64,000 nt of DNA from Panopea generosa (lineage: Eukaryota > Mollusca > Bivalvia > Adapedonta > Hiatellidae), in NCBI GenBank assembly GCA_029582155.1, contig CM055897.1, positions 92,331,829 through 92,395,828 of the forward strand, written 5' to 3'. Position 1 is the stretch's first letter; every line of letters starts with the position of its first letter. A program made the translations under genes and the position numbers. Shown here one piece after another: positions 12,901 to 23,500 of this stretch. The notes under the pieces are model-generated. The model saw only the letters and a list, made by a program, of their open reading frames with translations, made no database searches and was not told where the DNA came from.

Positions 12901-14618
12901 ATACCATATGTAAAACACACAGACAGAACTCTGGATGTAGCATCTGTAAAGCATTCATAACTCTGGATACAGCATCTGTAAAACACTTATAAATCTGGAT
13001 ATAGCATCTATAAACACAGACAGAACTCTTGATATAACATCTGTAAAACACTCATAACTCTGAATATAGCATATGTAAAACACACAGAGAGAACTATGAA
13101 TATAACATCTGTAAAACACATAGACAGAACTATGGATATATCATCTGTTAACACAGACAGTACTCTTGATATAACATATATAAACACACACTGACAAAAC
13201 TCTGGATATAGCATCTGTAAAACATTCATAACTCTGGATATAGTATCTTTAAAACACACATATCTCTGGATAAAGCATATGTTAAACACTCATAACTCTA
13301 GATATAGCACCTGTAAACACAGACGGAACTCTTGATATAACATCTGTAAAACACTCATAACTCTGGATATAGCATCTGTAAAACATTCATAACTCTGGAT
13401 ATAGCATCTTTAAAACACACATAACTCTGGATAAAGCATATGTTAAACACACATAACTCTGGATATAGCATCTGTAAACACAGACAAAACTCTAGATATA
13501 GCATCTGTAAACACAGACAAAACTCTTGATATAGCATCTGTAAACACAGACAGAACTCTTGATATAACATCTGTAAAACACTCATAACTCTGGATATAGC
13601 ATCTGTAAAGCACACAGACAGAACTCTACATATAACATATATAAAACACACAGACACAACGCTGGATATAGCATCTGTAAAACATTCATAACTCTGGATA
13701 TAGTATCTTTAAAACACACATAACTCTGGATAAAGCATGTGTTAAACACTCATAACTCTGGATATAGCATCTGTAAACACAGACAGAACTCTTGATATAA
13801 CATCTGTAAAACACTCATAACTCTGGATATAGAATCTGTAAAACACACAGACAGAACTATGGATATAGCATCGGTAAACACAGACAGAACTCTACATATA
13901 ACATATATAAAACACACAGACACAACTCTGGATATAGCATCTGTAAAACATTCATAACTCTGGATATAGTATCTTTAAAACACACAACATTGGATTAAGC
14001 ATATGTAAAACACTCATAACTCTGGATATAGCATCTGTAAACACAGACACAACTCTTGATATAGCATATGTAAAACACACAGACAGAACTATGAATATAG
14101 CGTCTGAAAATTCACAGATAGATCTATGAATAATCTTCTTTAAAACACACAGACGGAACTACGACTATAGCATCTGAAAATACACATACAGAACTATGAA
14201 TATAACATCTGAAAAAAAAATACAGATATAACTATGAATAATCTTCTTTAAAACACACTGACGGAACTCTGTTTGTGTAAAATCTGAATGAAACACCAGT
14301 AGTCAACGGTACGTAAAACAACAACATTACCGCATCACTGATCATCTTCTCACTGCCGATTTCGATCTTCCTCCTCGAGGTGATAGGAATAAATGACGGG
14401 TCGATATGATCCACATATTTGTATTCGTCCTCCAATATTGTTGGTAATGTTCCAGATCCAGATGCTCCCTTACGCCGTAGTGTAACATTACCGGCATTCT
14501 CATTATCTACACCTTGTTTGTCCTCATCCACAATAGTAGTATCATCCTCTCCCCAATCTTCAATAACGACACTTGGAGCATTTAAATTGCCATTTTTATT
14601 AATATTTTTATCTGCCAT
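805..14618 (-). CDS. Two-pore cation channel, 5' exons 1-3 (TPC-B), partial
   Basis: This is the 5' portion of a two-pore channel gene; the family makes endolysosomal Na+/Ca2+ channels gated by PI(3,5)P2 and, through accessory proteins, NAADP. Coding exons are join complement(14331..14618, 4428..4510, 805..925). Exon phases agree: exon 1 is 288 bp (96 codons), exon 2 is 83 bp and ends two bases into a codon, exon 3 supplies the third base. The partial product is 164 residues. Residues 1-96 are a hydrophilic, acidic cytosolic N-terminus starting MADKNINKNG. Residues 97-123 (DLRLAATLVSDAMEG...) match the pre-S1 helix of TPCs. Exon 3 gives segment IS1 (SWPLTGLLYLTISVNLSL) ending in FEEPGV, typical of the S1 exit in this family. 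The ATG was chosen because it opens the exon frame and fits the family's soluble N-terminus. The rest lies beyond position 1. Assignment to TPC1, 2 or 3 is not possible from this part. Confidence 0.82.
1334..1360. repeat. (ACGG)n microsatellite
   Basis: About seven uninterrupted copies of GACG/ACGG in the intron of TPC-B. A length-variable marker, with no functional sign. Confidence 0.9.
2185..2290 (-). mobile_element. SINE family B relic (tail part only)
   Basis: Read on the minus strand this matches the body of the tRNA-derived SINE family seen at 47085-47300 and 25562-25735: the order is cttggcaagacac, tgtgttagtactggtt, a Cys/Arg-like cgagcgtg tract and tttgtctaagttgtaaaaacttgttt. The tRNA-like head is missing, as expected for a truncated copy. 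Confidence 0.6.
2820..3800. repeat. Degenerate tandem repeat, about 200-bp period
   Basis: Several loosely similar blocks recur: a piece like atctcaaactgaata, then tttgcacaaatgg, then a tract of pale-matching aatttcccatagt, then cccctacctgaa. At least four decayed copies can be followed by eye. It lies inside TPC-B intron 2. No coding sense is apparent. Confidence 0.5.
4428..4510 (-). CDS. TPC-B exon 2 (pre-S1 helix)
   Basis: Acceptor GTTTTATCAG; 83 bp encode DLRLAATLVSDAMEG followed by RTVDIKTEPKYV and two bases of an Arg codon. Two donors overlap: TAT|gtaagg and AAG|gtgagt five bases further on. The second is stronger and is the only one that keeps frame with exon 3. The run LAA-LV-DA-EGRT-D-K matches the conserved helix just before IS1 in two-pore channels. 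Confidence 0.82.
4790..5195. repeat. Minisatellite with complex period, beside the main array
   Basis: Recurring pieces are gtgtaaggatgcaa, caatggttatgataaaatgtat, aagaaggcaaacaacggtgatgtaaac and tgtgaaaagatgcaatgtaaac. They repeat with a period of roughly 30 bp and a higher-order period of over 100 bp. The block is distinct from the array that begins right next to it and has diverged more. Confidence 0.75.
10711..12145. repeat. Near-identical 718-bp direct duplication inside the array
   Basis: The segments 10711-11427 and 11429-12145 are virtually identical for more than 20 units, including private variants such as gatctaaaaaaacactcac, a tract of seven to eight A at agcatcag, and the cacctgtaaacacaggcag unit. 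They first differ where atggcatctg reads ataccatctg. This shows recent amplification of a block, with much less drift than neighbouring units show. Confidence 0.9.
12160..12690. repeat. 198-bp higher-order repeat, three copies
   Basis: The marker unit tatagcaaatgtaaacac occurs at about 12175, 12373 and 12571, each followed by the same order of six units including one with gttaaacattcat. Spacing is about 198 bp, six basic units. Confidence 0.8.
14331..14618 (-). CDS. TPC-B exon 1 (acidic N-terminus with start codon)
   Basis: 96 codons from ATG at 14618 to a GATGCG|gtaatg donor. The product is hydrophilic, with acidic runs (EDWGEDD, VDEDKQ), a basic RRKGASGSG patch and an ending SRRKIEIGSEKMISDA. 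The last residues join directly to DLRLAAT in exon 2. Composition fits a cytosolic TPC N-terminus; I see no signal peptide or clear dileucine motif. On the 5' side a possible acceptor, tattacag, about 22 bp before the ATG hints at an upstream untranslated exon. Confidence 0.8.
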
Positions 14619-14724
14619 CGCTGCATTACCATTATATCTGTAATATAAAACTTAATCACTGCTGTAGCAACGTTATGTTTTCACTGTTTACACTCAACAC
14701 AGTATTAAAGTTATCAAATCTGCA

Positions 14725-15610
14725 TTAAAGGGACACTATGACATTTTGATAAATTTTGATTAAAACTATTCATGAAATTATGCAAATATAATTAGAATAC
14801 CTCAGTAGGTGTGCAGACGACCTTTAAACTAATTTCTATTATGGAAAGGTGACAACTTTTGTATATGTTTGACAAAAAGATTTCACTTATTCGTGGTGGT
14901 GATATATATTACAAGAGTAAAAAACACATTATTTTAACAGTTTGGATCAAAATATTAGATATAATTGCAAAAAATAAAATATACATATTGAAATCTTTTA
15001 CTCATATTTCAAAACAAAAGTGGCATTACAAGTTGTATAAAAAATGTTAATTATCGCTTGTATATGAAATTCCAGTCTTATATTCCGACAACATTTAAGA
15101 ATATAATCAAAAGTTCTACCTAAGAAAAACATTCTGATTGTATACTGGTTCCAGTATCACCATATATAGTTTCAGACTGTAAAGCGAATCCAGCATTCCA
15201 TTGGGTCCGTGACATAGCAGTGACGTATGAGCACCTTCGTTGGTCAGTTGCTTCAGCGTAGGTTGAATGACATCACAGTTTGGTAAGTGTTAAAGGGCGA
15301 TGAATTGTGGGACAAATATTGAATTTCCTGCTTTTTTATTGGGGTTTAACAGGTCTGATTTGAGAGATATCAGTTACCATTTTAAAGAACCAGAAATTAA
15401 CTAGCTAGAATTTAGACAAGTTATTAATTATCTATATAAAACTTAAGAAAGTTCTGGTGATGTGGTACAGAAGCCATATAGTAACATTTGTACTTTGAGA
15501 ACTGATATCTGTATATACGAAGGCTATTTGTCGAGCGGTGTAACAATTATCGAATGCGTGAACATTAATTAGTCAAACTCAGTTTCATTCGATTCGGTGT
15601 GTCCCTTTAA
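14725..15610. mobile_element. TIR element with TTAAAGGGACAC ends
   Basis: The left end reads ttaaagggacacta and the right end tgtgtccctttaa, an inverted match of about 12 bp, 886 bp apart. There is no transposase open frame. It sits about 107 bp upstream of the TPC-B start codon, so it may overlap the promoter. A lone right end of the same type, gtgtgtccctttaaacc, is at about 39727. No target-site duplication was identified. Confidence 0.45.
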
Positions 15611-18190
15611 AAAAGCATCATATCTAGTACGCTGATGATAACAACAATATATCCACATATATACATCCTTCCGCCTTTAAACAGCGATGAAATGCTTATA
15701 ATTTACTTCTCCAATGATATATACATTACGCCCGCATTGCGATTTATAACTTTGAAACATCAACAGTAACCGGACGTTAATAATCGTTGTCGATCCAATT
15801 GAACAAAACTAAAACTTTATGCTTGTGGTTGTTTCCGCCCTTTAAAACCGGAAACAATTCAAACCCCATAGATAGACTATACAGTGATAAGCAGCATGAG
15901 TAAAGTGTATTGACGCTCTTTTAACAAGGATGAATATACGTAATAATGTTTTCTTTGTACGATCTGTTCCTGTTATAGACGTTTGATCAGATTGTGTTTG
16001 TACATTACTTTGGTCAATACCCGGAAAGATAACCGGACAGCCGTATACTTAGAATATTTAAACGTGTCGAAGCATATATGGATAAATGGATAATTATTCT
16101 ACATTTTGTTTCTGATTTGTACATCGTATATCATAAATATTCATACATGTATACTTAACAAGCTAAATAAATATAAGTTATGTGATCAATGCAAACTGAA
16201 TATCATTTTACTGTGAAAAAATATTTTTATCAAATATCGTATACACTTAACTACTTTTTTTTCCACACGCACGTTCACGGATATACCAAAATACATACAT
16301 GTTGCAATATGAGGATATTGCCCATATAATGATATTCATGTTTCTCCTATGTGATGTCTCTTCAGAAGTCACGATAGAGGTAGAAATAGAAATGTAGTTC
16401 TCATTTTCTTCCATTTTCACGACTTTTTGCTTTTTGTTGTATCCATTAAATTATCAAAAAATTACATAAGATGGTATGTTCTAAGATATGTATTTTTCAC
16501 GGTAGTTATATGATCATAATGTCTTGTACAAATTCTTGAACTGGCCATAATGAATAAATCATTATGGTTTATGACCCTAGAACTGTCATACATTACAATA
16601 TCTGACATTATGTGTACTCTAGTATTCGCTTCCTTAACTGGATCTTTATCAAACTTGCAACGGATCTCGGACAAGTACACTTAAATGACTCTATCTGATC
16701 CTATGTGCACTCTAACATTAGCAATTTTCACTGGATCTTAACAAAAATATACAGTAGTTGCGTAACCATATTATCTCAGACATGTTCCTAAAATGACTAA
16801 ATGGAGTAACGCATGTCTAAATTATAATCAATCCTTGTTTTACATATAAAAGAGAGAGCCTTATTTCATCTTGTGTACACTCCTACACCTACATTTGTCA
16901 ATGAATATTCGCCTAACTTATACAGTAATAAAAAACCTTAAGATCTCGGATATCTTTCAGTAAAACAGAGCTAATTCAGTAAAACAGTTAATTCAGTAAA
17001 GCAGAGCTAATTCAGAGCTAATTCAGTAAAACAGAGCTAATTTTATAATAAATGTCCGAATTATGAAATCATTCATAATTTGGTTTGTTCTCTTTGTCAC
17101 AGGCAAGCGATATATGGTAATTGTGGCCCTCTTGTTTTCTTAACATGTTCGCAGAAACAATATCGTTCTCTTCAGTTACATGGTAGAATGCAACACATTA
17201 CAATAATGTCAATTCTTAATGTGTTCTGTAAATGCTGATTAATATTATCTTATTTGGGTTATCATTTACTAACAAGTTGTTTTAGCCAGTTAACCATAAC
17301 TCGTGTTCCAACTTACAAATATACTGTGACAAATTGGAAAAGTTGAGTTGTCGTTGTGTATGATACACAGTAAAACAACCAATACTATAAGTATAACATT
17401 GAAAATGGATAATTCGTGACTGTATGTAAAACAAAAGTTCATTCATATTGACAATTGTACTTCTTGTTTACCCTGCCTCGATCTCCCCACATAAGGACCT
17501 AAGAATAATTTTGAGTAGAAATATCGCAATTCTGCAAGAAACTCAAAAGGTACGCACAGAAAAATATTGGACCAAGATTGGATCGAACTGTTTTTTTTTA
17601 TCAAAAGAACACTATGTTGTATTGAATGGTACTTGACGTAACGTTAAATAAGCTATTCATCACATCACTATGACTGTCAAAACGTTCTTGTATAGCTGTC
17701 CACTACAAGATGTGACTGTATAAGTGATTTCCCACGCGGGCGTCGTTTCTGGAGAAGTATTATGTTCAAAATAGTGCATTGAAACAAACAAAAAGCTCAA
17801 TTTTAAGACACTCGCACTATAACTGTAACATGCACGGTGTAAAACACCCGTCGGAAAGATTACACGTCTGTCGAGAAACGGAGGTTCGCACTAACGATCC
17901 CTGGATAACAAGAACAGCATGTCAAAAAACAGATCACAACTTTGTTGTGTGTTAGAAATATACATGTTCGTATACTAATGTCTATCAATATTCTCTAAGG
18001 CCGAATGTAGAGTGAAAACATATCGTGTGCCATTTGTAAAAGTAACTGCAATACACTAAATGTTGCTAGTTCTACAGGCCAGCGCAATACATTGTTTACC
18101 ATAATTAGTTTTCTTTATAAATGCCTTTAATTATTTGTGGTCTTCCAAACAAGACATGACCTCTCGTGTTAATGCACAACGTGCAGTACA
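15611..18190. other. Intergenic stretch with two small degenerate repeats
   Basis: No gene seen. Around 16590-16940 three decayed copies of a block with tgtgtactct, cactggatctt and atctcggaca recur at about 120-200 bp. A short minisatellite follows at 16957-17042. Confidence 0.5.
16957..17042. repeat. Short minisatellite (cagagctaattcagtaaaa)
   Basis: About five partial copies of a unit containing gctaattcagtaaaacaga, with internal deletions that shorten some units. Confidence 0.8.
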
Positions 18191-18192
18191 AT

Positions 18193-18450
18193 CAAAGGGT
18201 CTTCCGTGGCCGAGTGTTATGAGGTGGCATCTCAAGGTCACTTGTGTCTAACCGCTAAGGTCGTAGGTTCGGGTCACGCTCGCTCCAAAACGTTTATGTG
18301 AGAAAGTTTGCCAGTGCGTGCAGAAGGACGGTGATTCTACTCAGATCCTCAGGTCTTCCTTCACCAATCAAGATAGATATGCCATATATAACCTGAATTT
18401 TGTTGAAAATGGCGTTAAACCCCATTAACCCCCCCCCCCCCCCCCCCCCC
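18193..18450 (+). mobile_element. tRNA-derived SINE (Ser/Leu-like head) ending in poly(C)
   Basis: The head gtggccgagtgttatgaggt resembles an A box in a Ser/Leu-type tRNA and ggttcgggtc resembles a B box, separated by a long variable region. The body follows, then a conserved tail gaaaatggcgttaaacccc and a run of about 23 C. It is a pol III SINE, not a functional tRNA gene: the acceptor stem cannot close. Confidence 0.65.
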
Positions 18451-18858
18451 ACAACAAACACAACAAACAATGAATTCATCATTTAATTAAAATACTTAAC
18501 TATGTTACCCAGCATACAAGCATGTAGGCTGATAGCATAAACTTAAAAACCAGCAGCAAGTGTTTCAGAAACATTTTTTAGAAATTATTTACTTAATTTA
18601 ACAATTTCTGTTTTATCATTAAGCACCTACTTATTTTTAAATATATTGTAATTGTTATATGCATAAGTTTGATTAACTAGACGGTAATTTGTAATGCATC
18701 ACTAAACGACCTGAACATTAGACGACAAAACATATTATTAGAAAACAATAATAAATCATTATACTACTTTTTTGAATATTAATATACAACTGTAGTCGAG
18801 CAGCTCACAAACTGCATAATCATCTGAAGTATATTGATATATTCTGCAGTTAGATTCG

Positions 18859-18946
18859 TTTTCGTCTTTCGATATTTATATATTAAACTCTTTAATATTT
18901 GGGGTAGAGAAGGATATGGATTGAATATCGAAAGACGAAAGACAAA
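18859..18946. repeat. Inverted repeat (cgtctttcgatatt)
   Basis: Left arm tttcgtctttcgatatt and right arm aatatcgaaagacgaaag are separated by about 55 bp, giving a hairpin of about 16 bp. It may be the core of a small foldback element. Confidence 0.6.
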
Positions 18947-19978
18947 CATCAAACACACTTCAGTCTCCCAGTTATGATTAAATCCTTTTTATAATAGTTT
19001 ACATCTCGTTTTGAACGCGTGGTATAAAAACGTAGACTTAAAGGGTACCGCATGTCAGAATATAAATGGCCATTTATCGTTAAATAGAGATGTAACTAAC
19101 ACAAAAATCAACAAATTTTAATTGAACGAAATTTATCAAGTGAGAAAAACGATATTAAATATCATGATTTCAAGCGTTTCCTATATATCATGGTCGCCGC
19201 CATTTTAAAGCTCTTTAATGTTGGAGGTTTTCGGTGACGTCATAGCTGCACTTCCGTTCTAGTTCTCGCGAAAAATTTATTGTGTCGTTAGTGACTGCTC
19301 TCTTCTGATACTCTTTTGTATATACACTTATTCACGTAAACAATTGATAGATAGATATACAGTACATTAGTGAACATCGAAGGAAGACAATTAAACGCGA
19401 AAACTATTCTGAATTGAAGGACTTAACCATAAACATTGTTTTCTTCAGCGGAATAAGTGAGTGGAGTAATGCGATATGTTTTGTGGGCAGCGTTGTTTTT
19501 AGTTTTCCTAATATGTGATTTCACATTGCTTCAGTGTCAAGCTTCTGGTGACATCACGTGCAAAACGCCTTAATACTTTGGGGTAGGACTTAAGATTGCA
19601 GAATGAAGCGTACCAATGCCTTGGCGTACTACTACCCAAGCATACAATTTCTGATGATTTCAGTACGAAGATGATCATATGCGACATACATATAGACTTA
19701 GTGTATATTATCCAGTGGGAAGCTCTTTAAAATGTGCTAATAACATATAGCTCAGCTGATTTCTGAAATTTAATTTGTAATTTTATATTCTCTTCCAAAA
19801 TATTGCGAAATTGATATAGCAAACTTTCACAATCTTATAATTGCAGGCTGTTTAAACAGGTGTGATAATCCAATTACCAATTAAAACAAGAGGTAAATGC
19901 CAAAACATAAGGTGTGAAAACGACATGGTATCTAAAAGTTATTATTAAGATACAAATTAAGGCCAATTAATTGTGACA

Positions 19979-20265
19979 GGCCCGATTAGCTCAGTCAGTT
20001 ACGTGTCTAACTATCAATCCAGGTGTCTCGAGTTCGAATCCCCACCCGGCGACAGTCTCTGTGATGACTGACATACAACATTGTGTCTCAATATCATTTG
20101 TCTCTCACTGCTGATTCGAGTGGAAAAATTATCAGTTACTTGCGGTTGCTGGGTGTGCTCGAGTACTGGTTAACTTTTGCAGGAAACAGTGGTTAGGTTA
20201 ACTGAACATCTGTACAGTAAACCCTCGATGGCAAGAAAATGATGCTAAATATTTAGTCAACCATT
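19979..20265 (+). mobile_element. SINE family A, copy 1
   Basis: The tRNA-like head is ggcccgattagctcagtcag then gttcgaatcccca (A and B boxes). The body contains catacaacattgtgtctca, tcactgctgattcgagtgg and ggttaggttaactgaac, and the tail is cctcgatggcaagaaaatga. It is clearly homologous to the copies at 42182 and 44255. This copy has an insertion in the anticodon-to-B-box part (gtgtctcgag). Confidence 0.85.
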
Positions 20266-20591
20266 AATTGTTCATAAACTCATTTTATTAATTTTATAAT
20301 TAATAGGCAATTTAGTTTATTGATATATGGCTTTTTCACAGTCAACTAAGTCATTATTCTTGAATAGACATTTGAACTACCTCTACTTCGTAATGAAAAA
20401 AGATAAAGTAAAACCTTTATTTATTCATTAATACATGAAAAGTTTTTTTTACTGTTAAAATAGTGTTCTGGTATACAGTTTATGAAAAATATTCATAAAA
20501 TCATATAACATAATTTTTTTACTTGTAAGTTTGCATTGATATTGAAATCCTTATTAACTGAAAATGTTTAAATTAGTAATAAGGCATAATA

Positions 20592-20830
20592 CTATGTGAT
20601 ATAACATCCTGTCATAAAGCCTGGGGTCATTAAACCTGGGGTGATTACGCTTATTAGGGTACAATATGCACACTGTGGTAGGGTATTTCTCATTACCACA
20701 TGGTGTGAATTATGAAAGCTCAGCAGGGTGCCATTAGCTGGACAGTAACATACACTTTGTGCAATATGCCTGTAGACATTATATTCCATATGACACTCCC
20801 TATAAGGAGACACATTCATATATGTTCAGA
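20592..20830 (-). pseudogene. C-terminal part of the P2X7-ballast-like relic
   Basis: The minus-strand frame reads YRHIAQSVCY followed about 20 residues later by HVVMRNTLPQCAY. In the ballast-domain family the corresponding places are an AYRQ...W tract and a CVV..IR..FP tract. The match is weak and the frame is damaged, so this is suggested mainly because it lies downstream of the clearer cysteine motif in the same element and orientation. Confidence 0.35.
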
Positions 20831-20917
20831 GAACTGGTAGAATAGATAATCATCATATATCAAATTGGGAAGTAACACCATTTGAATAACCAAAAGACAG
20901 TGCCAGTTATGTAACCC

Positions 20918-20934
20918 CCCCCCCCCCACACCCC
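20918..20934. repeat. Poly(C) tract
   Basis: About 15 C in a row inside the TIR element, followed by acaccccccaac. A mononucleotide run prone to length error. Confidence 0.9.
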
Positions 20935-21439
20935 CCAACTCATTCATGCTTCATCTAAATTTACTAAAAAGGGTATGAAATCAAAATTTTATCAGCCATT
21001 TCTCAGTACGCCACAATGGCCGCACCAGCTAAACACGATAAGAAAAGAGATATAATAATATATCTTATTCTCTCTTAGACAGGTAAATATATGTAACAAA
21101 ACATTTCCCTTAAATTCCATTCCTGGTCTAATTAGTGTGTTTTTTTTTTGATAATGTATTGACTGAGTAGCAAACAGTATATACCCTGATAGTACAGCAT
21201 GAATGTGCAGGCTCGCCTGGATCTACATCAATACATCAATACTGACGGCAATAATTACTTTTTTTATCAAGCTAAGGGTTATTTTACTATTTTGAAAAAT
21301 TCAATCATCAATGTCAGGCTACATGATAAGATGTCAGAGTCGTGATTGATGGGTTTCGGGTTTGATCTCTGGTTCATGATCGGTGTGACTGTTTAACAGT
21401 TATCATCTTTTTGGGTGAAAACTTCATAAGACATTGCTG

Positions 21440-21690
21440 TGACATATCTGTATTATTTCTGTGATGCATTCTAAATCTTCTAAATTTCCAATAGTGTGGT
21501 CATTGCATCTGCAGCACGTATTTTCGTCAGACGAAAGCATCATACACAGTTTTCGCAGCTGCAAAAATCTTTCACATGTGAGAACAACTGTGCCGTCTCA
21601 CTATTTCTCTCGTCCTTTAATTAATTTAACTCTGCTTCTGAAATTTCTGGTTCAAAGTTGTAGGCCACAAGTCCTTCCCCGTTACTAAAA
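21440..21690 (-). pseudogene. P2X7-ballast-like cysteine motif, frameshifted
   Basis: The minus strand reads GLVAYNFEPEISEAEL, then after a stop FSHVKDFCSCENC, and after a frame change MMLSSDENTCCRCNDH and LEDLECITE. This order (FEPE..EEL, then CxCxxC, then a CC pair, then ECIT) matches the zinc-binding ballast domain of P2X7-like proteins, which is abundant as stand-alone ORFs in invertebrate and fish genomes. Two stops and one frameshift make it a relic. It occupies the right part of the 19035-21988 element. Confidence 0.55.
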
Positions 21691-22045
21691 TCCATTTTAT
21701 TATTCTTGCTAGTACTTTTGCCGGTGATTATAATTGCACGTTTCTATATCTGCTGTTGTGTATAAATCAATTATGTTTTAAACCGGAAGTGCAGTTATGA
21801 CGTCACGCAGGTATCCAATATGGCGACTTCCACCACAAAGTCGATGTGCGAAAATGACCGTTACAAAACGAGTTGATATATCTTTATGGACTCGAATTTA
21901 GGAATAATAATACTATTAATAGAAAGCTGAACTCATAGCTATTCACATTATCCTGTTTTATACACAGGGTTGCGTTCCCCTTTAAGTCTCAATGATTATT
22001 ACCTACAACTTATTTATTTTACTTCGATTATGCAATTAGATATAA

Positions 22046-22225
22046 CAACTTACACAAATCACGCTCGGAGTCTGGTTAGAACCAGTGCTAAACGTGTGCG
22101 GAAAGGTTTCTTGCTCAAGGACACCACACATAGTCGTTTGGGACGGGAGACGATCCTTCGATCCTGGGTTCGATGCCGGACCACTTGACCACACGCTCCA
22201 CACGCTCCACACAACAAACCTACAT
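22046..22225 (-). mobile_element. SINE family B, reverse copy
   Basis: On the minus strand: a degenerate tRNA-like head with gtggtcaagtggtccgg and gaacccaggatcgaagg, then tttgagcaag-type tcttgagcaagaaacc, tagcactggttctaacc, gagcgtgatttgtgtaagttg. Same order as the copies at 25562 and 47085. Confidence 0.7.
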
Positions 22226-22280
22226 TTGTCAATACCGCCTGTTTTAACGACGGTATGTTAGTGAAACCGTTTACGTTCAT

Positions 22281-23134
22281 GACCTTACGGTGTTACTAAG
22301 AGAGGTTATGATGTATAGGTAACGTTCCAACCAATGGCATCCCCATATGCACTTTCGTTATATAAACAAATAGTATCCGCATTAAAATTACACGAACTTT
22401 TCATTAATGTTTGTACGAAAACCTGATTTTTACGAAGACAAGTGAAACTGTGTATATGTTTAAGCTCTCGTGTAAGCCTATTGCTTTATTAGTTAGGCCT
22501 ACTTGATCCAAAGTACAGCACATGTCGTTACTTATTATGTATGTTTAAAACATGTGTTAAATAGAGAATATTACATGGGTTTTCATTTATTATTGAATTT
22601 ATTAAACAATTTAGCAAAATATGTTATGTGTGGAGAGGGTAGCGGCTCTGTCGGACGTTATATTAGTTTGCCAACGAATTTGGTTTAAACAATATATATT
22701 TGTTATCAACATAATACATATAGGATACACATATTCATTACACAGCGATACATAACAACAAAATTGAGAAGAAAGCTATTTCTAGTTTAATAAACACAAT
22801 TATAATGAGCACGATTGCAAGATTCCTTTTATCACATAACTCAGGTAATTGGAATAGTTACCATTCATTTACTAGATCACTCTTAATTAAATTATTTCAA
22901 AACACAAGGTTGTTCCATCCACTCATTGTCAAAAAGCTGTTTGTATGGATCAGACGATCATTCATATGAAGACAACATAAATCTCTTCGAAAGTGTTCAA
23001 ACTTTCATTCACGAATCCAGAAGATTCCAATTATTTTTTTTATTGTATTTTTTTTCTCCCCTAGCTCTGTAACATCTACCACACTATAACCGATCGCGTG
23101 AATATAAGTGACCAACCAGATAATACTTTATACA

Positions 23135-23182
<48 letters not shown>

Positions 23183-23500
23183 CGTGCGCGCGTGTATCTG
23201 TGTGTGTTTGCGTGAGTATGCAGGTATATTTTCTCATTAACTACACTTTATGTCATTAATATTTACTTGCCAGGAATGTAATATATCTTAATCATCGTTA
23301 AAAATTGCAAAATATAGTTGAAAGGGAATCGCCGAATCTAATGTTGAGAGAACTTGTGGCCAGACCCTTTTGCCTTAAATTGTATTTTACTTATATATGC
23401 ATGATACATATTGTAATATGTGTTTATATGGCAATAAAATATGTTTAAACTAACTAAATCACTCTTATAAAGAACGAGAAACAATCGAGGATATTAGTAT
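22281..23500. other. Intergenic stretch; GT microsatellite only
   Basis: Nothing gene-like beyond a (GT)n tract at 23134-23214. Small open frames lack coding signs. Confidence 0.5.
23134..23214. repeat. (GT)n microsatellite with GC interruptions
   Basis: A pure GT run of about 45 bp flanked by cgtgcgtgcgcgcg and a further short tgtgtgtg. Potential Z-DNA-forming alternating purine-pyrimidine sequence. Confidence 0.95.

Larger units (their letters stand above)
5197..14262. repeat. Large 32-36-bp minisatellite array (about 270 units)
   Basis: The unit is built on aactctggatatagcatctg followed by taaaacacacagacag (36 bp), with shorter variants ending in taaaacactcat (32 bp) or taaacacagacag (33 bp). 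The left half, up to about 9500, is rich in the 36-bp form, the right half in the 32- and 33-bp forms. Higher-order duplications occur inside (see separate entries). Long minus-strand open frames with MLYPEFCLC-type repeats are by-products of the period and not genes. On the minus strand, the direction of TPC-B transcription, each unit reads CTGTCTGTGTGTTTTACAG then ATG, which resembles a 3' splice site. Confidence 0.95.
4511..14330. other. TPC-B intron 1, almost entirely minisatellite
   Basis: This 9.8-kb intron separates the soluble N-terminal exon from the pre-S1 exon. More than 9 kb of it is tandem repeat: an older block at about 4790-5195 and the large 32-36-bp array at about 5197-14262. 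Only about 70 bp next to exon 1 and about 280 bp next to exon 2 are free of repeats. Confidence 0.8.
19035..21988. mobile_element. 2.95-kb TIR element with a P2X7-ballast-like ORF relic
   Basis: The ends are GACTTAAAGGG at the left and CCCTTTAAGTC at the right. The similarity extends about 220 bp inward in inverted orientation: on the left a gtcgccgccat, gtgacgtcatagctgcacttccg series, on the right cggaagtgcagttatgacgtcac and atatggcgac. A SINE (19979-20265) has inserted. On the minus strand are remains of a cysteine-rich ORF like the intracellular ballast domain of P2X7-like proteins. No transposase is visible, and the flanks show no clear target duplication. Confidence 0.55.

Noticed and set aside
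4881-13657. Many minus-strand open frames of 60-230 residues with MLYPEFCLC / CFTDAISRVL repeats
   Set aside because: They are the translation of the minisatellite in different phases; unit lengths of 32, 33 and 36 bp keep some stretches open. No start context, splice signals or protein family.
14419-14643. Plus-strand open frame opposite TPC-B exon 1
   Set aside because: Antisense shadow; the minus-strand frame is phased with two further TPC exons.
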